In this document: piece by piece, positions 15,905 to 16,221 of the stretch
Layout: each line of letters opens with the position of its first letter
Numbering within the stretch: the first letter of the stretch is position 1
Assembly: GCA_020024465.1 (NCBI GenBank)
Contig: JAHHTT010000049.1
Span: 1 to 16,221, forward strand
Reading direction: 5' to 3'
Length of the DNA stretch: 16,221 nt
DNA from: Odoribacter sp.
GTDB taxonomy: Bacteria > Bacteroidota > Bacteroidia > Bacteroidales > Marinifilaceae
Made by a program: the position numbers and the translations under genes
Notes under the pieces: generated by a model
What the model saw: only the letters and a program-made list of their open reading frames with translations
Told to the model about the DNA's origin: nothing
Database searches by the model: none

Positions 15905-15912
15905 CAAAGATA
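15905..15912 (-). promoter_or_regulatory. -7 box of the MFS exporter gene
   Basis: On the minus strand TATCTTTG (15912 to 15905) matches the Bacteroidales -7 consensus TAnnTTTG exactly. It ends 23 bases before the MFS start codon, which would give a short leader. No clear TTTG is seen at -33. Confidence 0.5.
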
Positions 15913-16221
15913 ATGATTTACTTCTTTTATTGCATGCTTTTGTGACATTATAATGTATAGGCAGGCATGATGGGCAATGTCCGTGGTACTCTGTTTTTGT
16001 GGGAGGATATACTTTTTGAATGTGCGATATCGGATGCTGAATTCTTATACTGTTTCTCATACAAATCATTGTTTTGTATGTTTTGTAAATTTATTTATAC
16101 CATATTGGGGGGATTGTAACGAAAACAGATCAATATAAAAATAGAATATTTGTGTATTATTGCTTTCGGTCTCCGAATTTTTTCCGAATACACAGCTTCT
16201 GATGTCTTTCTTATGTTTTAC
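15913..16221. other. AT-rich upstream region of the exporter, no gene seen
   Basis: About 300 bases to the window edge. Short open frames here overlap the exporter start on the other strand or have no recognisable content. The only structures I see are the inverted repeat at 16058-16080, the palindrome CGATATCG (16025-16032), and two direct CCGAAT words separated by T's near 16175-16190. Confidence 0.4.
16058..16080. repeat. 8-bp perfect inverted repeat upstream of the exporter
   Basis: CATACAAA (16058-16065) and TTTGTATG (16073-16080) are perfect complements with a 7-base loop, followed by TTTT on the plus strand. It lies about 180 bp upstream of the exporter start. It could be an operator or a weak plus-strand terminator; nothing decides between them. 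Confidence 0.4.

Noticed and set aside
1..16221. tRNA, rRNA or CRISPR array
   Set aside because: No cloverleaf-like gene, rRNA segment or regularly spaced direct repeats were noticed on either strand by eye.

Overview
The window looks like a chromosomal segment of a gut Bacteroidales species (Bacteroides, Phocaeicola or Parabacteroides type). The reasons are a SusC/SusD outer-membrane pair, a FecI/FecR-type sigma and anti-sigma pair, BACON and FISUMP domains, many lipoprotein signals, and TAnnTTTG-type -7 promoter boxes. No species-level call is possible from the sequence alone.

Region 1 (1-993) holds a plus-strand ECF sigma factor (best start 241) and then a convergent intergenic gap. The gap contains a perfect 16-bp inverted repeat with a T-tract, probably a bidirectional terminator shared with the operon arriving from the right.

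Region 2 (994-12574) is one tight minus-strand operon of seven genes with gaps of 6 to 25 bp. In order of transcription: FecR-type anti-sigma factor; SusC-like TonB-dependent transporter with an N-terminal STN signalling domain; SusD-like lipoprotein; a 353-residue lipoprotein that may be a zinc-less relative of Sus-associated metallohydrolase lipoproteins; a FISUMP-domain lipoprotein; a periplasmic protein with two thioredoxin-like domains, one of them catalytically dead; and a BACON-BACON-M64 peptidase lipoprotein. No carbohydrate-active enzyme is seen. The set suggests a protein, peptide or glycoprotein uptake system (RagAB-like) controlled by trans-envelope signalling: ligand in SusC, STN to FecR, FecR to ECF sigma, sigma to operon. 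The only sigma gene in view lies at the far, distal end of the operon, pointing towards it, not next to fecR as is usual.

Region 3 (12575-14545) is a scrapyard. It holds an orphan AbiEi-like (DUF6088-type) antitoxin without its toxin, a long imperfect inverted repeat with promoter-like boxes in its arms, a broken fragment of an IS21-family istB gene, and a frameshifted winged-helix fragment.

Region 4 (14616-16221) holds a minus-strand MFS_3-type exporter with a plausible promoter just upstream, then about 300 bp of AT-rich sequence with one small inverted repeat and no gene seen.
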